Below, in pieces: positions 24,101 to 31,500 of a stretch of DNA of 54,354 bases. Position numbers and translations under genes: made by a program. Numbering within the stretch: the stretch's first letter is position 1; the number at the start of each line of letters is the position of its first letter. The DNA is from Paenibacillus pasadenensis DSM 19293 (lineage in GTDB: Bacteria; Bacillota; Bacilli; Paenibacillales; Paenibacillaceae): the NCBI RefSeq assembly GCF_000422485.1, contig NZ_KE383853.1:601-54954 (forward strand), given 5' to 3'. Below the pieces are notes generated by a model. It saw nothing but the letters and a program-made list of their open reading frames with translations. It was not told the DNA's origin and searched no databases.

Positions 24101-26044
24101 CTCCGCTGGCCCCGCAGCCGCCTCGCCTCCGCTCCAAAGCGGCGATCCAGACGAGCTCGCATCCAAGCTCCGTCCGGCTGGAGGCAGCGCGCCGCAGAAC
24201 ACGGCCGTAGCGGCCTCCAGCCTCGACGAGCGCAGCCGCAGCGCCATGCCGTCGGCTTCCCAGCGGGCTTCGCCATTCGCGCCGAGCCGCGCGCCGCTTC
24301 CGTCAGCGCGCTCGGCGGCTTGCTCATCAGCTTGCTCGACAGCGCGCTCTGCCTCATTCCCGGCGTCGCCCTCGACGCCTGCCGCCGCGCCATCCAGCCC
24401 CGCCGCCAGCGCTTCCGCCAAGGCGAGCGCGAGCTGCTCCGCAGAGGCGCAGGCGATCGCCAGCCGATAGCGCTCATGGCTGCGGCCGAGCGCCGCCGTG
24501 CCGCAGATCGCATCCAGCCCGGCCGCCTGCGCGTCGTCCGTCGCCAGCCAGGCGAGCATCCGCTCCGCATAACCGGATAGCCCGGCGGCGGAGCGGGCCG
24601 AGAGGACGAGCAGGCCGGGCCTGCCGTCTCCCTCCGCAGACCGGACGGGCGCAGGCGCAGGGGCTTCCTCCAGCACGACATGGGCATTCGTGCCGCTCAT
24701 GCCGAAGGCGCTGACGCCCATGCGGCGCGGACCGCCGCGGCGAGGCCACGGCGCCGGCTCGGCATTGACGTACAGCGGCGAGCCGATGAAGCCGATGCTG
24801 CGGTTCGGGCGCCGGAAATGCGCGTTCGGCGGCAGCTCGCCCCGCTTCATCGCCAGCAGTCCGCGCAGCAGGCCGGCGATGCCGGCCGCATGGTCGAGAT
24901 GGCCGAGCTGGCTTTTGACGGAGGCGACCGCGCAGAACTGCCGCCTGTCGGTATAGCGCCGGAACGCCCTCGTCAAGCCTTCGATCTCGATCGGATCGCC
25001 GAGCGAGGTGCCGGTGCCGTGCGCTTCGACATAGGCGATCGACTCGGGATCGACCGCGGCGTCTTCCCAGGCGCGGACGACGACATCCTCCTGGGCGAGC
25101 GCGTTCGGAGCGGTGATGCCCGCGGAGCTGCCGTCCTGGCCGACCGCGCTGCCTTTGATGACGCCGTGGATGAAGTCGCCGTCGCGCAGCGCCCCGGAGA
25201 GCGGCTTGAGCAGCAGGGCGACGACGCCGTCGCCCATGCCGGTGCCGTCCGCCTCGTCGTCGAACGGACGCGCCCGTCCGTCCGAGGCTTCCATGCCGAG
25301 CCTCACGCCGCTGTCGAGCGGAAGCAGATTGATCTTGACGCTGCCTGCGACCGCCGCGTCGCAGTCGCCGGAGCGGATCGCCTGGCAGGCGAGATGCACG
25401 GCGACGAGCGACGAGGAGCAGGCGGTGTCCACCTGCAGCGCAGGCCCGTGCAGGTCGAGCAGGTACGCTACCCGCCCGGCGATCATCGAGCTGAGGTTGC
25501 CGGGCGCCGAGGAGCCGAGCTCCTCCGGACAGAGCGCCTCGATCATGCGCTTGTAGTCATGCTGGGCATCGGCGTTGTAGCCGACATAAACGCCCGTCCG
25601 CGAGCCGCCGAGCGCGCTCCCTCCATAGCCGGCCTGCTCGATCGCCTGCCGCGCCGCCATCAGGAACAGCCGCTGGTTCGGATTCATCAGCGACGCTTCC
25701 TTCGGCGACAGGCGGAACAGCTCCGGATCGAACGAGGAGATATCGTCGAGGAACGCGCCTTCGAAAAACTCCGCCTCCAACGGGTCCAGGCCGAGCCCCC
25801 GCAAATAAGGCTCCAGCTCCAGCCGGCGCGTCTCCGGCAGCGGACCGATGCGGTCGTCGGCCGCGCCGAGCAGCCGCGCCAGCTCCTCCGGCTCGCTCGC
25901 CGCGCCGATCCGCGCCGCGAAGCCGATGATCGCGATCTCGTGGCCGGCGGCCGCCTCCGCCGCGGACACGAGGCCGGCAGCCGGCTCCATGCCTGCGGCA
26001 GCAGCCGGAACGGCAGCGCCGCCGAGCTTGCTTAGGTCAAACAT
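15119..26044 (-). CDS. PKS/NRPS hybrid: KS-T-C-A-T-C-A-T-C
   Basis: A 3641-residue megasynthase. KS (about 25-470) has intact DTACSSSLVAV (Cys about 207), EAHGTGTSLGD (His) and KSQLGHLDH (His). The next roughly 300 residues show the KS-AT linker but no AT, so the module needs the discrete AT. T1 has LGGDSILAL (about 795). C4 has HHIASDG (about 1085). A4 (about 1380-1980, [10 protein letters not shown] about 1640) carries a 95-residue low-complexity insertion; its pocket residues read D-V-C-Y-L-G-G-V-C, which I cannot assign. T2 LGGHSL (about 2030), C5 HHLVTDG (about 2270), A5 ([10 protein letters not shown] about 2755; pocket D-I-V-Q-L-G-L-V-W, close to Gly), T3 LGGHSL (about 3140), and a terminal C6 with HHIATDG (about 3340) ending the protein. 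No KR, E, MT, TE or R domain. The ATG at 26044 follows AAAAAGGGGG by 7 bases. Confidence 0.92.
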   Translation of the reverse strand: MFDLSKLGGAAVPAAAAGMEPAAGLVSAAEAAAGHEIAIIGFAARIGAASEPEELARLLGAADDRIGPLPETRRLELEPYLRGLGLDPLEAEFFEGAFLDDISSFDPELFRLSPKEASLMNPNQRLFLMAARQAIEQAGYGGSALGGSRTGVYVGYNADAQHDYKRMIEALCPEELGSSAPGNLSSMIAGRVAYLLDLHGPALQVDTACSSSLVAVHLACQAIRSGDCDAAVAGSVKINLLPLDSGVRLGMEASDGRARPFDDEADGTGMGDGVVALLLKPLSGALRDGDFIHGVIKGSAVGQDGSSAGITAPNALAQEDVVVRAWEDAAVDPESIAYVEAHGTGTSLGDPIEIEGLTRAFRRYTDRRQFCAVASVKSQLGHLDHAAGIAGLLRGLLAMKRGELPPNAHFRRPNRSIGFIGSPLYVNAEPAPWPRRGGPRRMGVSAFGMSGTNAHVVLEEAPAPAPVRSAEGDGRPGLLVLSARSAAGLSGYAERMLAWLATDDAQAAGLDAICGTAALGRSHERYRLAIACASAEQLALALAEALAAGLDGAAAGVEGDAGNEAERAVEQADEQAAERADGSGARLGANGEARWEADGMALRLRSSRLEAATAVFCGALPPAGRSLDASSSGSPLWSGGEAAAGPAERRSSGSAVDAEEAAELARHYAEGGMPRWARLHPPGSLRRAPLPSPPLELRRCWLQPAPSARSEESRDERRNDRWNDRWNERQDAREMERREMTEQAAAAVRLTDAAADGEAEAGIAGSSRLEALQAAADAWGEALGYGELSVRSSYYELGGDSILALRTVGRLSKRLGIEVAVHELLGQPVLGDFAAMLQARLDAVRAARREAGSGGLAAAALEAPASAEPDGSSRQEPPQAAGSPQRPSSASSDPSQTAGSPQRPSSASSDPSQTLGSPPGGEAPLPGFPLPAEPLPQLEAGAAEGAAAPIPLVAEQPHYAVSSSQRQMYLQQQAQPEDRSYNLPELLQLSGEVDADRLEEAIRALIRRHEPLRSSFAIVDGELRQFVHADAPFRLGRLEAEPERLDETLRALSQPFRLSQVPLLRAALVATGSNSPLLFLDLHHIASDGMSAGILLEELLTLYGGGMLPPLPLRYRDYADWQQRTLGSERLEGQRRYWRERIADDWPLLELPADFPRPPIKDGKGATFELDLEPGLAAAVKRFAAASGCTPFVVLLAAYQALLAKHAGAEDIVVGTPAAGRPSPQLERLAGMFVGTLPLRAKPAAAKTFAAFLAEVRETVLEAFAHGDVPFEELVRMDGRRDPSRSPLFDTMFIMQNLRIPDRGEKGLSYTHRRYEHGTAKYDLMVQAVERPDGLRLVVEYAVSLFREQTARTLLDRYVRLLGAFLADPERTLGEADMLSAAEREQLERFGRGPELGLPPVRAERLVEAWAAERPDGVAVIGKDGALTYRELNEQAEQVAELLRREGAERGSIVAVLAERSPAMVAAMVGALKAGAAYLPLDPAAPPERIASMLQDSGACLVLTDLPEEAPARAALAGARELRLSAALLEADAGSAWSAASGTGAAGRSAASGRSAASSWSAGGVGSRADQAGPAPAADRFSPSASASPQALPQALPQALPQALPQALPQALPQHLPQASADGGLLSPEDPMYVIYTSGSTGRPKGVVVPHRAFHAFAASMSRLLGGVGPDDRCLSLTSLGFDVSVCELFLPLHAGAAIVLYPDDRLLDPPRMARVIAEEGVTFAYLPPTLLGDVAGELERLAAAGAELALSRLLVGVEPIRSGVLERFAALRPGMAIVNGYGPTEAAVCATAHVFRPGGPPEAIVPIGGPMHETDIMLLGYGNAPVPPGALGELCIAGSHLALGYLGRPELTAERFVPDPRRPDRLLYRTGDLARWLPDGQAMYAGRIDRQLKIRGVRIEPAEIEARLLQLDGVREAVVDARVLPDGDKQLCAYVVLSREGGTSGLRDELKRLLPEAMLPSFLIELPRIPLTRSGKVDRQALPEPLSQAHGGVPDASAAPSTETERRIAALWRETLGVERVGRTDGFFELGGHSLKAAALAGRIRQSFGTEMPLRAVFEHPTVAGMAAWLETAASGGSAATWGIEPQAASLPGAGTERGMAAEAGRAGERALGSAHSIPRAEERPYYPMSRTQRRHYVLEWLGGGSAAYHVPLALLIRGPLDAARLEGAFHGLIARHETLRTAFVHEREEFRQIIRPEAEFKLELGRLDEEERRGLRSGPQGAAAAQAVRRRMAELLRPFRLDAPPLLRARLLEGDADRHVLLLDFHHLVTDGLSMPIVLRELLALYDGRELPPLPIRYRDYALWQERRLAEPPPGRWLERLAGELPPLELPLDRPRPAARSGRGRRLEFVFDEATSAAIAGFARGEGVTLYTALLGAYMRLLAVYGGAAEVRVGSPAAGRSHPDADGLVGLFVHTLVLRGYPAAERPLGEFLQSLQQDALEALEHQERPFEELLEALGAQPADGRQPLFDCMFALQNMELPALEGGGLTAETLPLDAGTAKCDLLLEAAERDGRLHFQLEYDTELFADATASWIARHYAQLWKEWLRPGAASRPLEELGLIDGEERRELLGEVRQRKGEATMNKIEGAAEPERAGTESGWCSMMRQFEEQVRLRPDAPAVHAGEETWTYAELNARANRLAHALREKGVGPERLVVVMAARSPRLLAALLAVLKAGGAFLAVDPSYPEERIRWMLEDAGAAPALVEAAYAGRAAGAAEEWRLEELEATSALLPASDPEPVSRPEHLAYVLYTSGSTGRPKGAMIEHRGLASFLRQFAARFPFAAGQGVLAMAAVSFDIFLVETLLPLTLGMRVALAREEERGDADSLSRLVERHEVDVLQLTPSRFKWWAAQQGATAAFRRLSVLLIGAEPLAPSLLQRVKAATDARIFNLYGPTETTVWTSVQEVTELAADEAITIGTPIEGAHMVVLSAKLKLAPTGVIGEICIGGEGVGRGYLGHPEWSEGAFAEHPYRPGERLYRTGDLGRRLASGQFVYAGRRDHQVKIRGHRVELGEVERLAQEAPGIREAVVTAFDEEDGEQALCLYAVAEPGLEDGADERTRTYLAARLPGYMIPAYLMLLERIPLTPTGKIDRKSLPKPQARGAAAFEPPAGELERRLAGLWRDVLGQERIGRRDGFFELGGHSLKAATLASRIAREFGADVPLRELFQHSTLSAMAERIGMSAAAFEPIPRQPEREEGYPMSPAQRRLYLMQWMAGEAAMYHVPFAVDIRGALDAERLERAFGELARRQESLRTTFHYEDGEFRQKIHPPSGFALEQASELGRLAAEELASGGGLPVQRLMKAFIRPFSLDREPPARAALLQLGPERHLLLLDLHHIATDGVSTSLLVRELGALYAGEELPEPPIGCRDFAVWQLERLESEAMREKEAYWLALYEELPPALELPLDRPRPAAPSFRGATLERRLGRELTAAAERLAAARGATLFAVLLGAYGILLAKYAGEEDIVVGTPVAGRGHPDVEPLIGMFVNTVALRLRPAGELASGDYMRGVQRDLVDALDRQDYPFERLVERLGLQAEAGRNPLFDTMFILQNMEHPEFRAGGLALEPLPFDPGVSKFDLTLEAAARDGELSVTFEYAADLFEPDTIERLARHYEEILRQLCADADGARAIEDFEVETEEAWG
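21190..21290. repeat. 12-bp tandem repeat (Pro-Gln-Ala-Leu) in A4
   Basis: About seven copies of a 12-bp unit (GGCAAGGCTTGC-like on the plus strand) encode a repeated Pro-Gln-Ala-Leu in the adenylation domain A4. The insert lies just before core motif A3 (the TSGSTG P-loop). The unit differs between copies by one or two bases (GTAA/GCAA variants). Confidence 0.85.
23288..23412. repeat. 51-bp tandem repeat in the T1-C4 linker
   Basis: Two nearly identical 51-bp copies, plus a partial one, encode a 17-residue unit (GSPQRPSSASSDPSQTx) in the linker between T1 and C4. The unit is Pro/Ser-rich and probably disordered; it lengthens a flexible link between domains. Confidence 0.85.
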
Positions 26045-26102
26045 CGTATGGCCCCCTTTTTCCAGGCAGTTGACAACGAAGACGATGAACCGCGCCGCGG
26101 CA

Positions 26103-26891
26103 TCAGCCGCGCGCCTCGAGCCGCGGAGCCGCCGCACGGCGGCCGCCTCCGAGCGTCAGCGCCAGATGCAGCGCAAGCGCCGCCGCGCTGCCCGCCGCGA
26201 GGATCAGCAGCAGGCTGGCCGGAGCGCCGCGCAGCAGGAGCGCCGCGGCATAAACGGAGGCGGTGCTGAGCAGATGCGCGCCGAGCGAGATCCAGAGCGA
26301 GCCGCCCGCCGCGCGCAGCAGGCCGTAGACGAGCGCGCCGAGCGCCGCGAACAGGCCGGTCTGGACATTCAGGAACACCGCGCCGAACAGCAGCGCCTGC
26401 AGCGCGACGGAGGCGGCAAGGCCGAAGCTGCGGCGGAACGCCCGCAGCAGCAGGCCGCGGAACAGCAGCTCCTCCAGCAAGGAGCCGAGCAGCAGGCTGC
26501 CGAGCAGGAAGACGAGCGGACTGCCGCCGGCCACGAAGCCGGCCAGTCCGGCGATCGCAGGCAGCTCCTCGCGGACGAGCGGCAGGCCGGTGAACGAGGC
26601 GATGAACAGCCCGAGCCAGACGCCCGACAGAGCCGGGGCCGCCCATCCGCGCGGGGGCCGGCCGAGGCCGAGCTCCGCCGCCCCGACGCGCTGCAGCCGC
26701 AGCAGCAGCGCATAGGCAAGCAGCACGGGCGGATTGACGAGCAGCAGCAGGCCGTTCGGATTGGCGGCGAGCCACTCGCGCAGGGCGGACGGCGAGCCGC
26801 TGCCGTACAGATAGCTGCTGGCGAGCGTCAGGATGGCGGCGTACAGGCCGACATAGAGCAGCGCCTCGGCGAACGCGCGCAGCGTTCTCAT
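26103..26891 (-). CDS. CPBP-family-like membrane protein 1
   Basis: A 262-residue polytopic membrane protein of the CPBP/Abi (CAAX-protease and bacteriocin-processing) family. Motif 1 is present as [12 protein letters not shown] (about 132-143), with the Glu-Glu pair and FRG. The usual second motif, F-x-x-x-H, is changed: where family members have His, the sequence runs ALLFGAVFLNV, with Phe. A later H is kept in SLWISLGAHLLST but the Asn four positions on is Ser. The protein therefore may have lost catalysis. It starts by ATGA overlap from the gene before and ends 58 bp before the hybrid synthase. In bacteriocin systems such proteins often give self-immunity; here this is only inference. Confidence 0.75.
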   Translation of the reverse strand: MRTLRAFAEALLYVGLYAAILTLASSYLYGSGSPSALREWLAANPNGLLLLVNPPVLLAYALLLRLQRVGAAELGLGRPPRGWAAPALSGVWLGLFIASFTGLPLVREELPAIAGLAGFVAGGSPLVFLLGSLLLGSLLEELLFRGLLLRAFRRSFGLAASVALQALLFGAVFLNVQTGLFAALGALVYGLLRAAGGSLWISLGAHLLSTASVYAAALLLRGAPASLLLILAAGSAAALALHLALTLGGGRRAAAPRLEARG

Positions 26892-27691
26892 GCGCTCGCC
26901 GTCCTTCCGGCCGGCGCCTTTTCCGCCGGCCGCCTTTTGAACAGGAGCAGCACGCCCGCGGCGATCATCGCCAGCGAAGCGGCCATGATGACGGAGAGCG
27001 CCGATGCGCCGCCGAGATCCGGCGCGTAATGCCAAAGCGCGTACTGCAGCCCCTGGCAGGCGATCTGCGCGGCGATCGGGGCCCAGATCGAGTCGAGCCG
27101 GACGTAGAGCAGGCCGAACAGCACCGCTCCGAGAAAGCCGTAGAGCGACAGCGGCACGTCGCCGAGGAAAAACAGCGCGCCGTACAGCGCCCCCTGGAGC
27201 GCGATCGCCGCCCACACCGGCATGAGCCGGCGGAAGCTGTTCAGCAGCAGCCCGCGGAACAGCGTTTCCTTATACACGTTGCCGAGCAGCAGGAATCCGA
27301 GAAAGACATACCAGTCGGCGCGGTTGATGTAGTCGAACAGCGTCTGGAACTGGTAGTCCGACGAGCGGATGAGCGGCAGCTGCGAAAACGCGGCCGTGAA
27401 CAGCCCGGCGCCGAGGCCGATCCAGACGCAGATCAGCACGGACGAAGGCTCGATCCGCCGGAAGCGGGCCTCGCGGAACAGATTCTGGCGGAACAGCAGC
27501 CAGATCGCGCCGATCATGAGCGGCAGGCCGACGATGTCGTTGAGCAGGATCGTGACGAGCGTATTTTTCTGGAACCAGGCCGTATCCCGGTACACATAGT
27601 CGAAGAACAGCGTCGTAACCGTGAAGAACCAGGCGAAATAGATGCCGATGATGACGACGGGACGCAGCAGGCCGTCTTTCCATTTGTTCAT
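26888..27691 (-). CDS. CPBP-family-like membrane protein 2
   Basis: A 267-residue membrane protein related to the previous one. The motif-1 region reads NVYKETLFRGLLLNSF (about 144-159), with KE instead of EE, but FRG kept. The motif-2 region reads YGALFFLGD with Phe at the position of the metal-binding His, and the third motif SIWAPIAAQIACQ has Gln for His. All the histidines normally needed for a zinc or glutamate-type intramembrane protease are gone, so this looks like a pseudo-enzyme. The ATGA overlap with both neighbours couples it to the operon. It is the most degraded of the three copies. Confidence 0.75.
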   Translation of the reverse strand: MNKWKDGLLRPVVIIGIYFAWFFTVTTLFFDYVYRDTAWFQKNTLVTILLNDIVGLPLMIGAIWLLFRQNLFREARFRRIEPSSVLICVWIGLGAGLFTAAFSQLPLIRSSDYQFQTLFDYINRADWYVFLGFLLLGNVYKETLFRGLLLNSFRRLMPVWAAIALQGALYGALFFLGDVPLSLYGFLGAVLFGLLYVRLDSIWAPIAAQIACQGLQYALWHYAPDLGGASALSVIMAASLAMIAAGVLLLFKRRPAEKAPAGRTASA

Positions 27692-28554
27692 CCTTGGACC
27701 GTCCTTTCCCTCAAATTCGCGCGCTCGCCGGCGGCGTCCGCCAGCCGCTGCCGCGAGGCGTAGCGGAGCCGCAGCCATCCGGCGGCGGCGAGCATCAGCA
27801 GCAGGCTGCCCGCCGCGACCGACGCCGCGCCGGCCCCGCCCAGCGAGCCGACCGCCTCGTAGACGCCGGCCGGCTTGGCCGCGAAGATCAGGCTCATCGC
27901 CGTGATCTGCACGAGGATCGGCGCCCACAGCGAGTTCAGCGAGAGGCGCAGGTAGCCGTACAGCAGCCCCGAGCCGAAGCCGATGGCCGAGAGCGCCGGG
28001 CTCGGCTGGAAATAGGCGTATGCGAGCGCCTGCAGCAGCAGCGCCGCCGCGGCCGGCATCATGCCTCGCAGCTCCCGCAGGATGAGCCCGCGGAACAGCA
28101 GCTCCTCGTAAGCCGGAGCGACAAGTCCCGCTCCGAGGATGGCGAGCAGCAGATGATCGCCGCGCAGCAGGTCGTCCACGAGCGCCGGAATCGACGGATA
28201 GGCTTCCGCGACGGCGGGAATCTCGATCAGGCCGATGCTGAACAGGCAGCCGAGCACGCCGATGAGCGCGCAGCCGAGCGCGGCTCCAGCCGGCAGGCGG
28301 CGCAGTCCCGCCGCTTCGGCCAGCGAGGGCGATCCGCCGCGCGTCAGGCGGCGGACGCCTGCGAAGGCAAGCGCGTAGACAAGCGTGATCGACGCGAACA
28401 GCGTCGCCATGAACAAGGCCGGATTGCGGCCGAGCAGCTCGACGAACGGAGCGGTCCAGTCGATCCGGTACAGATGGTTCAGCCCGTACAGCAGGGCGTA
28501 GAACACGCCGAGATAAAACGCGATGCGGGCGATCGCGAAGGCGATCTTTTTCAT
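27688..28554 (-). CDS. CPBP-family-like membrane protein 3
   Basis: A 288-residue polytopic membrane protein, first of the trio in transcription order. Motif 1 is intact: [14 protein letters not shown] (about 147-160). The motif-2 region is [10 protein letters not shown], with no His where F-x-x-x-H is expected, and the third motif reads [13 protein letters not shown] with Gln for His. The N-terminus is a hydrophobic helix starting [12 protein letters not shown]. Its ATG overlaps the stop of the first megasynthase (ATGA). The three copies share the order of helices and the SLWAPI/SIWAPI segment, so they probably arose by tandem duplication and divergence. Role: immunity, membrane docking of the synthase or chain maturation, all unproven. 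Confidence 0.75.
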   Translation of the reverse strand: MKKIAFAIARIAFYLGVFYALLYGLNHLYRIDWTAPFVELLGRNPALFMATLFASITLVYALAFAGVRRLTRGGSPSLAEAAGLRRLPAGAALGCALIGVLGCLFSIGLIEIPAVAEAYPSIPALVDDLLRGDHLLLAILGAGLVAPAYEELLFRGLILRELRGMMPAAAALLLQALAYAYFQPSPALSAIGFGSGLLYGYLRLSLNSLWAPILVQITAMSLIFAAKPAGVYEAVGSLGGAGAASVAAGSLLLMLAAAGWLRLRYASRQRLADAAGERANLRERTVQG

Positions 28555-31500
28555 GAGGAGATGATCCCCTTTCCTTGGTCTTGCTCGTCCGGCCGGCTCG
28601 CGGCGGCTTCCCGGTACAGAGCCGCCGCGCCGCGCAGCAGCTCGGCATAGCCGGAGGCCCAGCCTCGGACGAGCTCGGCCGGGAACTGCCGGGCGGCGTA
28701 GGTCCAGGAGCAGCGGAGCGGCAAGCCCGGCTCGCCGGCCCAGACGCTCAGCTGATGATCGAAGCGGTCGAGCAGCTCGCCTGCCGGCGGCAGCGGCGTC
28801 TCCGGCGATTCGAGCCGGAACAGCGGAGCGGCGCTCCAGCGGCCGGCGGACGGGCGGACGCGGCGGATGCGCTCCGCGGGGATGCCGACGCCGGAGGCCA
28901 GCGCCGCTTCGGCCGCGTCCAGCAGCTGCTCCATGCTTGCCAGCTCCCGAAAATCGGCGTTCCATACCGTAATCCGCCCCTGGCCGACCGTCGCGGCGAC
29001 TCCGATGCGCTCGGCGCCAGCCGTCCGGCTCCAGTGGAGCAGGTACAGCCCGAGCAGCGCGCTTTCGAGCCGCGCGCCGCGCTCCTGCGCCATGGCGGCC
29101 AGAGGGGCGGCGGCGGCAGGCTCCAGCTCGATGTCGAGCCGGCCCTCCCTCGGTCCCGAGCGGACCGTCTGCGGCGGCTCGCCGGGAAGCGCCACGACCG
29201 GCCCTTCGAGGACGGCATCGTCCCCGGACCTGCTGTCGATGCGCGCGGCCAGCTTGCGGACCGTCGGGTAGCTGAACAGATCGGCGACCTGCAGCGCGCC
29301 GGGATAGCGCTCCTCCAGCCGCTGATGCAGCCGCAGCAGCAGCAGCGAGTCGCCGCCGGCTTCGAAGAAGCTGCGCCGGACGTCCGGCTCCCCGCCGCCG
29401 AGCAGCTCGCCCCACAGCGCCGACACCGTCCGCTCCGTCTCCGTCCCGGGCCGCTCGCGGACTTCGCCGGCCGGATCGGCCGGCTGCGGCTCCGGCAGCG
29501 CCCGCCGGTCGGTCTTGCCGCTCGGCGAGAGCGGCATGCGCTCCAGCCGGACGAACGCGGCCGGAATCATATAGTCGGGCAGCTCGCGGGCGAGCGCTTC
29601 GCGCAGCTCCCGCTCGGGCAGGATCGCTGCGGCCGTATAGTAAGCGCACAGATAATCGGCCCCTTCGTCTCCGGCGCGGCGGCGCAGCAGCACGGCCGCC
29701 TCGCCGATGCGGGGATCGCGCTGCAGCGCGGCCTCGATCTCGCCGCATTCGATCCGGTAGCCGCGCAGCTTGACCTGATGGTCGAGCCGTCCCAAGTATT
29801 CGAGCTGCCCGTCCGGCAGCCAGCGGGCCAGATCGCCGGTGCGGTACAGACGGCCGCCGCCGCGGAACGGGTTCGGCACGAACTTCTCTCGCGTCAGCTC
29901 GTCCCGTCCGAGATAGCCTCTGGCGAGGCCGATGCCGGCGATGCACAGCTCGCCCGGCACGCCGGGCGGCTGCATCCGCAGCCCCGGGCTCGCGACGTAC
30001 AGCGCGGTCCGGTCGATCGGCCGGCCGATCGGCACGCCGCCGCCGCGCAAGCCTTCGCGGCTGCAGTTGTAGAAGGCGACGTCGACGGTCGCCTCCGTCG
30101 GACCGTACAGATTGACCAGCTCCGCCCCGCAGGCGCTGCGGATGCGGGCCTCGAACCGCTCGGCGAGGCTCGCGCCCAGCGCCTCGCCGCTCGCGAAGAC
30201 GGTGCGCAGCGTCGCCAGCGAGCCGGCTCGCGCCGCCTGCCGCGCCGCCGCATCCTCCAGAAACAGATGCAGCATCGACGGCACGAAGTGCATCGTCGTC
30301 ACTCCCGCCTCGGCGACCGCGCGCGCGATCGCAGACGGGTCCTTCTCGCCGCCCGGCTCCAGCAGATGCGCCGACGCTCCGGCGAAGCTCCACCACATCA
30401 GCTCCCAGACGGAGACGTCGAAGGTGACGGGCGTCTTTTGCAGGATGACGTCCTGCGGCGCCAGCGGATAGGCCCGCTGCATCCAGCGCAGCCGGTTCAG
30501 CACGGAGCGATGCTCGACCATGACGCCCTTCGGCCGTCCGGTCGAGCCGGAGGTGTAGAGCACATAGGCCAGGCTGCCTCCGCCGTGGCCGGCCGGCGGC
30601 GGCGCCGGATCGTCGTGGCGGCCGACCGCCTCCGCGACGTCGAGGCGCGTCGCCGCCGCCCCTTCCGGCAGCCGGACGTCCCCGGCCGTCAGCACGAGCG
30701 GCGCGCCGGAGTCCGCGAGCATGTAGGCGATACGCTCCGCCGGCAGCGACGGCGACAGCGGCACATAGGCGGCTCCCGCCTTGAGGATGCCGTAGATCGC
30801 GACGATCAGCTCCGGGCGGCGCTCCATGCAGACAGCGACGAGCGCCTCCGCTGCGACGCCGCGGGCCAGCAGCTCGCGGGCGAGCCGGTTCGACGCCTCG
30901 TCGAGCTGGCGGTAGGTGAGCGATCCGTGCGCGCTGCTCACGGCGAGCGCCTCCGGCGTCAGCCGCGCCTGCCGGCGCAGCACGCCGTCCAGCGTAGCCG
31001 GTCCCGCCGCTGCGGCGAAGACGGGCTCCGCCGGACCGATCGCGATCGCATCCGCCGGTTGGAAGCGCCGCTCCTGCTCGCGCTCCTCCGCCGCCGTCAG
31101 AAGCGGCAGCTCGGCGAGCGGCCGGCCGGCATCGGCGCAGGCCGCCTCGAGCAAGGCCACGTACCAGCCGGCCATGCGGCTGGCGTCCTCCTCCGTCAGC
31201 AGCACCGACGCGTACTCGACCGTCAGCTCCACGCCGGCCTCGCGCTCCGCGAGCTCGAAGGTGAGGTCGAGCTTGGCGGCGTCCTGCCGCAGCCGGAACG
31301 GCTCGAGCCGCAGCCCGCCGGCCTCGCGGACTGGAGGCTCCATGTTCTGCCAGACGAACATCGTGTCGAACACCGGGTTGCGGCTCGGATCGCGGCCGGC
31401 GCCGAGCGAGGCGGCCAGCAGCTCGAACGGCAGCTGCCCGTGGTCCATCGCCTCGACGCTGGCGCGCCCCGCCGCCGCGACGAGCTCGCGGAAGCTCGAC

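Noticed and set aside
26145-28554. The CPBP trio as an ABC or drug exporter
   Set aside because: They have no ATPase domain or MFS-type fold, and they show the EE-FRG motif of the CPBP family instead.
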